64,000 nucleotides of DNA from Paragonimus skrjabini miyazakii (Eukaryota > Platyhelminthes > Trematoda > Plagiorchiida > Troglotrematidae), in the NCBI GenBank assembly GCA_014338405.1, contig JTDE01001368.1, positions 34,577 to 98,576 of the forward strand, given 5' to 3'. Shown here in pieces: positions 11,864 to 21,790 of this stretch. Each line of letters begins with the position of its first letter. The first letter of the stretch is position 1. The notes beneath the pieces were generated by a model, which ran no database searches, was not told the DNA's origin, and was given only the letters and a program-made list of their open reading frames with translations. The position numbers and the translations under genes are program-made.

Positions 11864-13304
11864 TTTCTCTTAATGTCTCATAATTTAACGAAATTTCTGC
11901 AATAGAATAACTAAATTATTTTATTCAGAAACATATGGAACCTCGGTGGATCGATGAATAATTTGCCCTGTATTGTAAATAATCGTTTAGAAGACAGCCA
12001 GACAGACTTCGTTCAGATGCCTTTACGAAGGGGACCAAAAGAAATAATTTGCAGATGAAAAGACATAAAAAACCATCAAGTGTCACAACGGAAGATAGAT
12101 TAATAAATCTAGTTCTATCCATTGTTAGTGTATACATCAACCTGAATAGAGCATATAGGTTCAGCGTACCTTTCTGCAATGATAGAAGTAGTTTTGCTAC
12201 GTTTGCAGATAATACTGACCACTTAAAGATCCATCTAAGTATAGTGTAAAAGTAACTAAATTGTCTTCATTCTGGGACTAACACACTGGTCTAACTTATG
12301 CAAACCATTTGATTCCGACTCCAAATTTTTATCTGTGTTTAGCACTATATTTCTCCATTCTCCTGATACAAACTATGGCCATAGTTTATTCGGTCCCGTT
12401 TCTGTTCCAGTAACGTAATGCTTATGACAATATATTGTGATAATTGCCTCAAGCTCTATTTGATTCATTAAGAAATGAACATAACCTTTTCTTCAAACAT
12501 CACCTGATAAGTCTGCAGCAGAACTAATGTAGACCCGACGCAATCTACACCATTGTGAACAGGCACCCCATACCCGCGACAGATTTGGAAATTAATTACA
12601 GAATTTTGTTGTTGTTGTAACTGACATGCCATCAAATTCATCGTTTTAATCTAGTGACACTGTAGATAAAATTGCCGATATTTACTCTGAGAAGATTAGT
12701 TTCAATTTCACGTTATAATCAATGGACTCGCGTAGTTTTGACTTTAAATAACATTTCCTTATAAATCTAGTTGATAATGAGCATCATCCAAAGACATTCG
12801 GTTGAAAAATCTCCGGATACATGCAAACCTGCTTATAGGAATTTGCTCCACTTTCGTAAAATGAATGAATATTGTGTTCATATTGATATAGACTAAGGAA
12901 AACTAAAAGGACAGACTTAAACTATTTTGAAATGATTAAGATGGTGTTCGTTTTCAATTTTAACATCTACTCCACTAACTATTTGTATTTTTGTGACGAT
13001 TCATCAAGTAGGTTAAGGTGGCTTTTTAATGTTTCCCGTCAATAACATTGGACTTTCGTGTTGGTGCCATTGTCTACGTAAAAATCAGTAGGGTGGTTAT
13101 CGCTGAATATAACCATTAAGACAAAAGACAGTACATGAACCACAAATGCCATCAGCGACCTGGGGGTATTCTATCTATTCTAAAATGACAATTTGGTTTA
13201 AAATCGGCCACAGTTCTTCGATATTTCAATGGTATACTAGTACGACGCTGTCTATCAAACTAGTTTCTTTCATGTCTGAATACCTCCGATAGACACATAG
13301 TTGT
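11864..13304. other. No recognisable feature
   Basis: AT-rich DNA between the candidate exon and the first SINE. The short frames at 11925-12179 (minus) and 12049-12249 (plus) overlap each other and show no domain. Nothing else is seen. Confidence 0.45.
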
Positions 13305-13305
13305 T

Positions 13306-13701
13306 TATCGCCTAGCAGGTTTAACGAGATCGGAGATTTCGACCTGTCCAGGAAGTCCTAATCGCGAGGTTATCGATTGGAGTTAACAGGACAGTTACTG
13401 TGTCTCCATTTCGAGACGATCGGGCAACCTGATCATTACTCACAAGCGAAAGTGGTTGAGCGTTCACATATTATAATTCGGTCGTGCCTAATGTGAGGTC
13501 AGTGGCGCAGTGGTAAACACGGTTGCCTCATGAACAGCGTGTCCATGGTTCTAGTCCAGGCAGTGGCGAGGATATGCACTGCTGACGAGCTCTAATGAGA
13601 GTGAAACTCGTGTCTGGTGCTTCTTTTCGAAAGAGGCCGACCGGATAGTCTACGGGAATGCGACAGCTGCGATCAATTGTGGGTGATGTTCAACTTAAAA
13701 G
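13306..13701 (+). mobile_element. tRNA-derived SINE with hammerhead ribozyme, copy 1 (best preserved)
   Basis: About 396-bp element with five copies in the window: 13306-13701, 14203-14585 and 21546-21790 on plus, and 32455-32697 and 33207-33553 on minus. Order: head beginning TATCGCCTAGCAGG; a GGTTATCGATTGGAGTTAAC block; CACAAGCGAAAGTGG; a tRNA-like region with box A TGGCGCAGTGG (13503-13513) and box B GGTTCTAGTCC (13548-13558); the hammerhead ribozyme (13576-13620); then TTCTTTTCGAAAGAGG and a 3' end of GTGATGTTCAACTTAAAAG. The box A fits the Pol III consensus and box B differs at one position. The element has no coding capacity, so it would depend on a LINE or PLE for movement. The tRNA-like part is some 200 nt from the 5' end, which is unusual for a SINE. 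A parallel is the schistosome SM-alpha family. Confidence 0.85.
13576..13620 (+). ncRNA. Hammerhead ribozyme (type I), SINE copy 1
   Basis: Hand folding gives all parts of a type I hammerhead: stem I strands GCACTG (13576-13581) and TGGTGC (13615-13620), 6 bp with two wobbles next to the core; core CTGACGA (13582-13588; the seventh core position is allowed to vary); stem II GCTCT/AGAGT with an AATG loop (13589-13602), closed by a G-T wobble; GAAA (13603-13606); a very short stem III (AC/GT around a 4-nt loop); and cleavage triplet GTC (13612-13614). It would cut its own RNA after C13614, leaving a 2',3'-cyclic phosphate and a 5'-hydroxyl. The short stem III recalls ribozymes of Penelope-like elements. 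Activity is inferred, not shown. Confidence 0.8.
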
Positions 13702-13979
13702 TAACCAAATCTCCGACTAATCATCAGTAACATACTTGTTTAATTCAACCTGTAATCTGTGTACTAATAGCCAAAACTGTTACTTATTCAGCTTTTGGAG
13801 CAATTCTGTTGCTTCTGACGGATGACTGATGCAATACCATAACTTGCCAGCACATCAACATCATCTTAGAAATTATTGGAACCGGTGATCGAGTGGATAA
13901 CAGTTTGCTTCATTGTATACAGCTTGTGGATTTGTGTCCCTGATGAACTGTCATTCTCTTACATCTGAACGGATAGTGT

Positions 13980-14012
13980 AGCGTATATACATATATACAT
14001 ATACATATATTC
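13980..14012. repeat. AT-rich simple repeat
   Basis: Alternating TATATACATA units between the two SINE copies. It is short and imperfect, with no further meaning apparent. Confidence 0.7.
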
Positions 14013-14202
14013 GAAACATTCGAATAAGAGGAATATGCGATTGACATAGTAGGCAACAAGTAGTAGGATATCTTGTCCGAAAAAGTTTGAACAACTCACA
14101 CGTTCCATTAAAGTGTCTAATTGAATGTAAACTCTGTGAACAAATATTAGTAGTCTCCAGTTTACATCAAGTAATTCCTCAACTGATTATTTGTACTCAA
14201 AA

Positions 14203-14585
14203 CGTCGCCTAGCAAGTCTAATAAGTTTTGTCGTCGTAACCAGATGATAAATCTAAACTTTTGGATCATCAATCGAAGTTAAACAGTCATCTAGTCTCTT
14301 CTACGAACGATCGGTCAATCTGATCATCGCTCACCTGCAGATGTGGCTGAGTGTTTACTACTGGTAAATCGATCATGCATACTGTGAAGTCAGTGACATT
14401 GTTGCCAACAAATTCGTCTCATGAAAACGTAGCCAGCAATCAACTCCAGACCGTGGCGGGTGTACACACTGATGATGCGCGTCAATGTAGATGAAATCCT
14501 GTTACAGTGCTTTTTCCAAAGTGGCGTTCTGGGCTATATATGTGAATGCGAAGACTACGATTAAATTTTAATTGTGTTTAACTGA
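14203..14585 (+). mobile_element. Hammerhead SINE, copy 3 (old, decayed)
   Basis: Full-length but strongly diverged copy on the same strand as copy 1 and only about 500 bases downstream. Recognisable landmarks in order are GTCGCCTAGCAAG (head), ATCAATCGAAGTTAAACAG, GATCGGTCAATCTGATCAT, GATGTGGCTGAGTG, GTGAAGTCAGTGACATTG (box A region decayed), and ACTCCAGACCGTGGCGGG (box B region). The ribozyme region (about 14460-14510) keeps CTGATGATG, GATGAAA and the stem I 3' strand CAGTGC, but stem II no longer pairs and the GTC triplet is gone, so it should be inactive. Confidence 0.7.
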
Positions 14586-15240
14586 ACAGAAAACCAGCAG
14601 CATCAGTTGTGCTTCTGATCTTCAAGCAACTATAGCGACAGCAACAAATGCACGCGAAACAGTGGATCACTTTAGTACTTAACCAGCAATCACTACTGAC
14701 AAGTATTTACCTCAAATATTGGAATGCGAGGTAATACTGACTGACTAAAAGTTTTAGACAAAGGCTGTTACTTTCAACTACATCTTTATGCTAGCAATCG
14801 GACTGTTCATTAGACGGGTCGACAGTGGGAGTGGACACAACGCAGGGAAATTCAAATGGAGATGAAGGTGATCCTTACAGTCATTTACAATTGGCGTTAT
14901 TTACATTCTCGTGAACAATCTCACTATTCTGATAACCTTATCACATCCTTAGTCTGATACCATCTACATAGAGCTAGCTGTTAATGCCTTCACGCAGGCA
15001 AACATTACTCTACGAAGCAGCGACCTAAACGATTGGGCGTGCGCGTTTAAACACCCAGAAGTGAGAAGTCTTTCCTCTTTAATTTACACGCCCACCTCGA
15101 ACCTACTGCAGTGAAGTTGAGCGATCGTAACATACTACTCATACCACGGCTATTCAGTAGTAGGACCGGAGCATATATTTTGACATCGCACAAGCCGCAG
15201 GAAAATGCAGGAAGGAAAATCAGAGTGCAGCATCGCTCAT
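14586..15240. other. No recognisable feature
   Basis: About 650 bases between SINE copy 3 and the tRNA-like sequence. No gene or repeat is recognised. Confidence 0.45.
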
Positions 15241-15244
15241 AGTG

Positions 15245-15320
15245 GTCCCTGCTACTTAGTGGAACAGAGCATTGACGTCTGCGACGAACGAAAAGGTCTG
15301 GGGTCGAATACCGCGTGCAA
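15245..15320 (+). other. tRNA-like sequence (probable second SINE type or tRNA pseudogene)
   Basis: GTCCCTGCTACTTAGTGG resembles the 5' half of a tRNA with a box A-like GCTACTTAGTGG (15250-15261), and GGGTCGAATACC (15301-15312) resembles box B GGTTCGAATCC. The distance between them is in the usual range for tRNA-type Pol III promoters. The two halves do not form a clean cloverleaf by eye, so a functional tRNA is unlikely. A 144-codon reverse-strand open frame across it (15481-15047) has no recognisable domain and probably arises by chance. Confidence 0.4.
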
Positions 15321-16654
15321 ATGAGTGGTTTTGTTCCAGATCTTGTATAAATGCTTAACCCATGTGTTGGTTTATCGAATAAACAACCCTTGTGCCATCC
15401 GCGTACTTGGATCACAACATTACGATTAAAAAAACGTGTCATTCTAAACGCATTAATAGAACATATACAGTAGGAACACAAGATCTAGTGGAGTGAACAG
15501 AGAAACTAGTCAGCCAAAATATTCTGACAGGGGTTCACTTGAAAATACAAACTGGAAAGTTCGAATAAGACAACGAGAGGACGCGAATCATGTGACTTTC
15601 TCCGGAGCAGCATTTCCCAGAATATCACACGTTCCGCATCTTTGAACTGTTATATTCCAAATCATTAAGGAACCGAATGTTTTAAAACCAAAATCACAAA
15701 TAAGAACATAGAGCACAGTATAAATGAGAAATGAATATGAACTGCCTTGGAAGTGACATGGTATAGTATGCTTTGCAATATTTTTATGTTTTCTTGTCGA
15801 AAACTGTTCTGTTCTGTCCATACTCCTTTCGTAAATTGAATGTCAGTAGACTTTAAAATATTAACTGCTTTGCACCTGTTGTAGTGGAAAAGTAGGTGTG
15901 CGCTAGAACCTCGTCCACTAACAATTTAAAACGCCATTCCTGAAGAGCAATCGGAACGTAGTCCCAACGGGCATTGAACTACAAGACGCAGCGTGGTTTG
16001 GAAACAAACGGTATATTTCCAGCAATGTTCGGAAATATGATAAGTAGTTAGCCCTAGTCTAGTCTGGGAACAACGGCAACAACAAAAGGAGAGAGAAAAG
16101 AGGTACGAGATGAGCTACAGCCCACTTGGAGACACTCAAAAGCGTGCCGGGCGAAAAGCGCATGAAGCCTTTAGGTGCGTTAAACAACGCTCGAAAAGGT
16201 ACGGGTTAAACGACCTTGAATAATGGAATAGCAGAAAAGTCGTTAGAAAAATGGCAAGCAGTCGGTGTATGCAACTAGTTGTACCATATAAAAAGTGACA
16301 CTGAGTTCAAATCGGGCCGCTTATAGCAGGCGTACACATAATCATGCGTACAGAACAAACAAGCGAGAAAACACGGTTGCATTCGGAATCCTCAGAAAAG
16401 CCACACGGTTGCCAGTCACTACAATGCACAATGGTATTGCAATTGTCGTCAGGTCACTGGTAGTGATGTGAAGGAGAAGAGGAAGCGGTTGTTTGCAAAA
16501 TGAGTTTGTTAGCATTACTGAAAACTTCATGATTCTGAACTCGTGAACGCTCAGGGAAATGTCAGTTGAGCAAGTTTAGTAGTGTGAACGTTGTATCCGA
16601 TCTTTGGTGTTTGAAGGAATTGACAATTATGGCGCCAAAACGGTGAATGCTATA
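15321..16654. other. No recognisable feature
   Basis: Only short frames without motifs; nothing else was recognised before the PLE fragment. Confidence 0.45.
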
Positions 16655-17262
16655 CATATAATTACCTCACAAATTATAACCAACTAGAAATTGCAACTTG
16701 CAAATTCCAACGTATCGGCAGAGTGAAAAAGATTGAAATGGAATGTCAAATAATTCAACAGCTTGATTCACTGTTCACATATCTAATAATTGATGAGGGT
16801 ATTTTTGAATCCCTAAAGCCCAGTGGTTCATCAAAACCGCAACTGTATGGCTTACGCAAAGCACACAAGCCGACAGTGGCAGTCAGATCGATTCCATCTA
16901 TTAAATGCCCCACAACACAAACGGGCTCGATGGTTAGTGCGAACTCTGGCGCCATTAAAACGGAAATTTGATACATACGCAGTTTAACTGAAGATCTCAA
17001 CAAAGTAAACCTAGCAGACAAATTCATGTGTTCAGTAAACGTTCAATAATTGTTTACAAATGTTCAGCACGACAACGTTCTTAGTTCTCAGAATGGATAA
17101 GTGCTTAAACTCCAGGATGAAGGTACATCTATCGAAGTGAGTTCAGGGTGTGACTGCGCAATTTATTTTCTTCGTCCCAGGATCACGATAACTTCCGGCT
17201 TAGTCTATCGCCAGACACATGCTGGTCACCGGATTAATCCCGAATCAACATTCACAATTATA
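16655..17262 (+). pseudogene. Penelope-like element RT fragment (fingers and palm start)
   Basis: The frame 16723-16971 contains FESLKPSGSSKPQLYGLRKA followed by HKPTVAVRSIPSIKCPTT. This matches the diagnostic PLE RT block (LKPTGS.PPRLYGLPK.HKP.VPLRPI.S...PT). After a stop the same strand reads SLTEDLNKVNLADKF, then MCSVNV and LFTNVQHDNVL, matching the PLE SFDV.SLFTNVP motif; further on IYFLRP and YRQTHAG correspond to the F.....Y.Q..G block. The fragment ends about where the catalytic palm should continue, so it is truncated as well as interrupted by several stops. PLE RTs are telomerase-related and copy element RNA. No GIY-YIG domain is attached here. Confidence 0.8.
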
Positions 17263-17338
17263 GTGCGTAACGCTAATCCGTGTTTCTTAAATTTCGCTAA
17301 AACGGTCGCGATTAGTCGTCGCAAGCTGACACTGTGTG

Positions 17339-17426
17339 GCTTCGTAGCTCAGCTGGTGGAACATTTTCCGCGTTTGGGTTTGTTGTTTCTGTCGCCGGTT
17401 CGAATCCAGCCGGAATCCTGTTTTTT
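17339..17426 (+). tRNA. tRNA-like Pol III unit (probable tRNA pseudogene)
   Basis: GGCTTCG-TA-GCTC start with box A TAGCTCAGCTGG (17345-17356), box B GGTTCGAATCC (17397-17407, a perfect consensus match), then a 7-T run (17420-17426) that would terminate Pol III. The acceptor arm GGCTTCG/CGGAATC pairs with one mismatch and two wobbles, and the T arm GCCGG/CCAGC has one mismatch. The D arm has one mismatch. However, the stretch between the D and T arms is about 31 nt and forms no proper anticodon stem, so no anticodon can be assigned. It is a decayed tRNA, a tRNA-derived SINE head, or a tRNA with unusual insertions. The peptide frame across it (FVAQLVEH...) is the familiar artefact of translating a tRNA. 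Confidence 0.45.
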
Positions 17427-20400
17427 TGCAAATGGATCTCTTTCTGGTTATTGTTATCTGTACTGAATAGGCGATACGAAGCTTCAGCATTTACCTGTGT
17501 CTGTTTTCTTACTGCTATGTTCGAACTTTGTTGTAAACCCTCCTAAACGATACGCTGGTTTGATCTCGGTAGAGTGGTGCGCTCGATAAAAAAGGATTCT
17601 CGTCCCGGTAATGATCCACACGAAAATCTCGGTCCCGAATAGTACCGCGACTGTCCCGTATTCGCTCCCAAGGCAAGCCAAACGACGCGTTCAAAATAAG
17701 AAGCTTTGTTCCGCTACAAAACGGGGTGCGGCTAGGGCGACAGGTACAAGGTATTCATTGGGCACGTCATGAACACACATTCCGACCACATCATGAGAAA
17801 GAGTCAGGATCGCACTTGTGCATAGCGGTATAAATGGTCTAAACCGATTTGAACATTACCGCTAGTTCGGACTGAGTCGAGTGGTTTTTTCTTCTTTCCC
17901 ACGTCGGAGGCGCCCTGGGGCGGTCACAGGGTGGGCGCCCTAACAAACTTAAATTTTAGACAGAAGGCAAAGAGGACTGTGATTGAACTCAAACAATAAC
18001 ACCTGTTTAGCCTAAAATATGTAACTTCCAACTAACTCCACAATGGGCATAAACAAGAAAGTTGCAATTTCTGGTTTGTCGTAATTTTTAAGGTAACTAT
18101 ATGTGTAGCTTCCACCGTTTTGCTGCTAGTGCCATATACATGTTCCTGGCATCCACCCGTTCCTCTCTTCATACTGATATTATCGAATTTATAAAAAGAG
18201 CCAACCGTTTTAAAGGTTAAGTTTTCTTTTTTGATTATGACTGCAGGTCAACTGAACCCAAGTTCCAACCACTATTTTATTGCTGCCGGTACTGATGATC
18301 TCAGGTCGAATTTAATACTAAAACATTTTCATTTTTCCTATCAGTTTATTAGTGGAATAAATCTGGGTACAAACGGTGATCTGCAAAATTGAACTACTTC
18401 CAAGTAAACAGTAGTATGAACCTTAAACTAATGTGCATGTGACCGGCGTGAATTTTCGCCCAGTTTATGCTTGTATTTGTTACCACCAGCTTATATTTCA
18501 GCCGATACAACCCTATTAGTTGGTGGTCCTAAATTCATGTATCGATGTTAATAAAATCTTTCACTGGCGTTCAACGAATCACATACCGGACATTTGTTTA
18601 AAAAATTCGTGTGGTAAGCATGTTGTCCATAATTTTGATCAGAAAAAGGCATCCACTTAAAGTTTCCTTTTCACTCATTCGTTTGATTGTGTTTTGGGTG
18701 GACAAATGATATGATATGATAGTGTGTTTTACCAGTAGTTTATTGTCATTTTATTTGCACGACACTGTGTAGAATTGTTTACTCAATGCGTGTTCTGTGC
18801 AGGGATTTTTCAAGCCTGTCGTAACTCTTGTTTACTAAACTACAGTTTTGTGGTCTGTACTTGCACGTAGCAAAGTTCAGCTATCCTGCATATCATATGT
18901 TTAGGCACATAATTTTATTTGAATCTAAACGATTGCTTACACTTTGGCCAGTTATACATTAAACATAAGTTATAAGAATTCACACTTTACATTTCTATTT
19001 GATACAGGGAGACTTTGACCAAAAAAGCTAACGCAACACACGTTGAAAAATATAACACAAACTGCAGTATACCAAAAAGGTAGATAAACTAATGTTTATC
19101 TTTAATACCAGCAATTTAGTTTCAAAAACTCACATTCTCGCAGCTGATGTTGAAGTAGTGTTAGAAAGCAACATTCCGTACTGTTAATCCCAGCAGTTAT
19201 ATTTCGCCGTAGGTTTGGTTAGAATGGGGAGGCGGCGACATACACAACAGCGATCTGTATTGTTAACTGAAGTAAACATTGTCAGAATACAGTCTTCTGG
19301 CTATGTTTAGTTTTCTACAAATTTTCAAAACCGGAGCGGAATAACGGTTTTTGATCCCCTTAAAATACAATGTAATCGGTGATACCCTACTAAACTTTAA
19401 AAAATGTACTACCGTAATGCAGACATTATGCTCCATCGTGTGAACCGAGTGCAGGCGAGAGACAGAATTGTGAGCGGATTTCATACTGTCATTAAAAACT
19501 ACCGATAATTAAATAACGCTGACTAAAGCAATATTCACTAGACATTCCAGTGCTCACTTACTACGAAGTTGATAGAAGAACAACCAAATTGTAAGACACA
19601 AGAAACTGCATATCTCTACAATATATGAAAATTTCAAAATTACTCTGGTAAACAGTCATTTAGTTCAGAAAGGACACAAAACAGAAGCAGGCAGCCTAAC
19701 AAACGGACGTTTCGTTAGCACCATGTAAGTTCTGCTAGTAAAAACCGAAGCAATAGATATCAGCTAAACTGTTAGAACTTAATGTTTTAAGTAAAACTGC
19801 CGTAACCTTTGGTAAGTAGTTCTGCGCGGCTTCATATTACGGCGCGGAATTCGTATCAAGATGAGAAGGCAGGCGTGCATGCATTTGCGTAAGCGACACA
19901 TAAGTGCAGAAAACTTGCTTGGCAGCCGGTATCGTTATATGGACTACGCACTCAAGAGCTCTGATGGACGACTACATCAGCCCAGGAAAACCAATTACAG
20001 CAATCCCTCCTTATGGTGGACATTCACATGGTGAACACCTCATATAGTAGGCATTTTTTGTTTCCAGAATTTTACTGTCTTGGTTATCATCATTATCTCC
20101 CCCTTACAAAAGCATTCGGTTTAACTTAGAACATTGATCACTTTTGAACAATATTGTAACCTACATCAAAATTTAGTTCACTTATAAACCATTCATCTGA
20201 CTGTGCACGTTAGCATAATTCTGCTCATGGACACAACACAATATTTATCTGAAAATTGAGCTAGTCGACTCGTTTCGGTTACTCACGTCGAGCATGCGAC
20301 CCATAGGACCGTACACGAATCCACTGTCTTAATGTTCGTATTCACTGTTAGTGTTTTGCAGATAGTTGGTTTCCCACTTTACGCGGTGAAAAACTAAAAT

Positions 20401-21545
20401 AGTCACTGGTACACATGAACCAACCAAAATATGTCCACCTGTAAATTAACCTTGATGTTGAAACAGTAGCTACGAGTTTTTCAGTGACAGTGAATTGGGG
20501 AATAACTATTGCGAATGACAGATTTGTCGAGGTTTGCAAGATCACATTTCGGGGGGCACAAACCTAAAGACATCATGAAGACTCATGGGAAACGGGGTTG
20601 TGTGGTTGAAGAAAAACGTACTTTTCCACACTATATTTCATAATTGTTGAATGCAAGATATACCTGAGTTCTTTCTACCAAAGCAAATACAGTACCTTTC
20701 CGGGAAACCTGCTGCAAGAGAATGCGACATAATTACGGGGGGCTTTCCGGGTCGAAGATGGCCACAAATAATAACAAACACAACCACCTTCTTTTTTATA
20801 TTTGGTATTCGTTAGAACACGATGCAGTTCGTTTAGAGTGGCGCAGAACACGCGCTGTTAACCTATGCTAACAGTTCTGTAGAGTTTGCCGCTAGATGTT
20901 CACCGCGCGACTACTACGGAGTGTGAATACATTATGATACCTGAAAATAATGAGTGGTTCAAACTGTGTTTAATAAATCACATGCTCAAAGTCAGTTTGG
21001 GAGCATTTGAATAGTTATAGATTTTTTTACCTTCTATTGGTTTCCAGTGGAAGAGCTGTGACTGTCTACTTCGTATTGCTAATATTCATTGCGTTGGAAA
21101 TTGTTAACTTCAGAATGCAAAATCGTTGATGAAGCCAATACACCAAAATGGCGCTTTCATTGTAGCAACGCATCGCACGTGCCGTAGAGACATTTTGTAA
21201 ATAAAGTTTAAATTTACAACTTATTTCTACAAAATACAGTCGGTTGCTCGGCCGGGCCTATTTTGCATTATTTTGTACAATTGAAATGCGCTTCGTGAAG
21301 ACTTTCACGAAGTTATCTTTTGATCAACATACACCATAAGTGTCTGATCATATCTGCACTATGAGCAGCCTAAATCCATCAGCGCACGAGAGGTGATACA
21401 AATTTGACAATTACGCCTTTTGAATCAGTTCTATCTTTTCCAGAGCGGGACGAGTGTTAATTCATGAAAGTAAATGTGCCGTGTACGAAAAGATCTTTGA
21501 ACAATATAACATATATTGTAAGGCATTCTAACTTTCGTAGATTAG
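17427..21545. other. No recognisable gene; minor structures only
   Basis: There is a G+C-rich inverted repeat near 17909-17939 and a 9-bp hairpin at 21291-21312. A weak tRNA-like stretch lies at about 17565-17612. No exon or named element was recognised in the remaining 4 kb. Confidence 0.45.
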
Positions 21546-21790
21546 GGTTAAGAGGACAGTCGCTGTTATCTGTCAAGACAAGTGTTCGCTTGTTATAGCT
21601 CAATCATGTATAACGTGAGATGAAAAGTGCAGTGGCTGGCATCATTGCTTCATGAGAGCGTTGCAAGTGTTCCAGTCCTGGCAGTGGCAAGGATGCGCAC
21701 TAATGACGAGATCTAACAAAAGTGAAACTCGAAGCTGATGCAAAATACGACAGCTGAGATCAGTTGCAACTATGGTCAAATTTATATAAA
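21546..21790 (+). mobile_element. Hammerhead SINE, copy 4 (decayed, 5'-truncated)
   Basis: Matches copy 1 in order from GGTTAAGAGGACAGT through AGTGTTCGCTTGTTATAGCTC, GTGAGATGAAAAGTGCAGTGG (box A area), TTGCTTCATGAGAGCGTTGC, GTTCCAGTCCTGGCAGTGGC (box B area) to the 3' TATGGTCAAATTTATATAAAA. The ribozyme region (about 21693-21740) keeps TGACGAG and GTGAAACTC but has lost the core C, stem II pairing and the GTC triplet (AGC instead). The first ~65 nt of the head are missing or unreadable. Non-functional. Confidence 0.65.

Noticed and set aside
15047..15481. 144-codon open frame on the minus strand
   Set aside because: No recognisable domain or splice context, and it runs across a tRNA-like sequence on the other strand; treated as chance.
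17101..17466. 121-codon frame with FVAQLVEHFPRLG
   Set aside because: The peptide is the typical artefact of translating a tRNA; the upstream part is PLE remnant sequence.
17560..17615. TGATCTCGGTAGAGTGG ... ATTCTCGTCCCGG, tRNA-like
   Set aside because: Too degenerate for either box consensus or a cloverleaf; mentioned only as a possible old tRNA-derived fragment.
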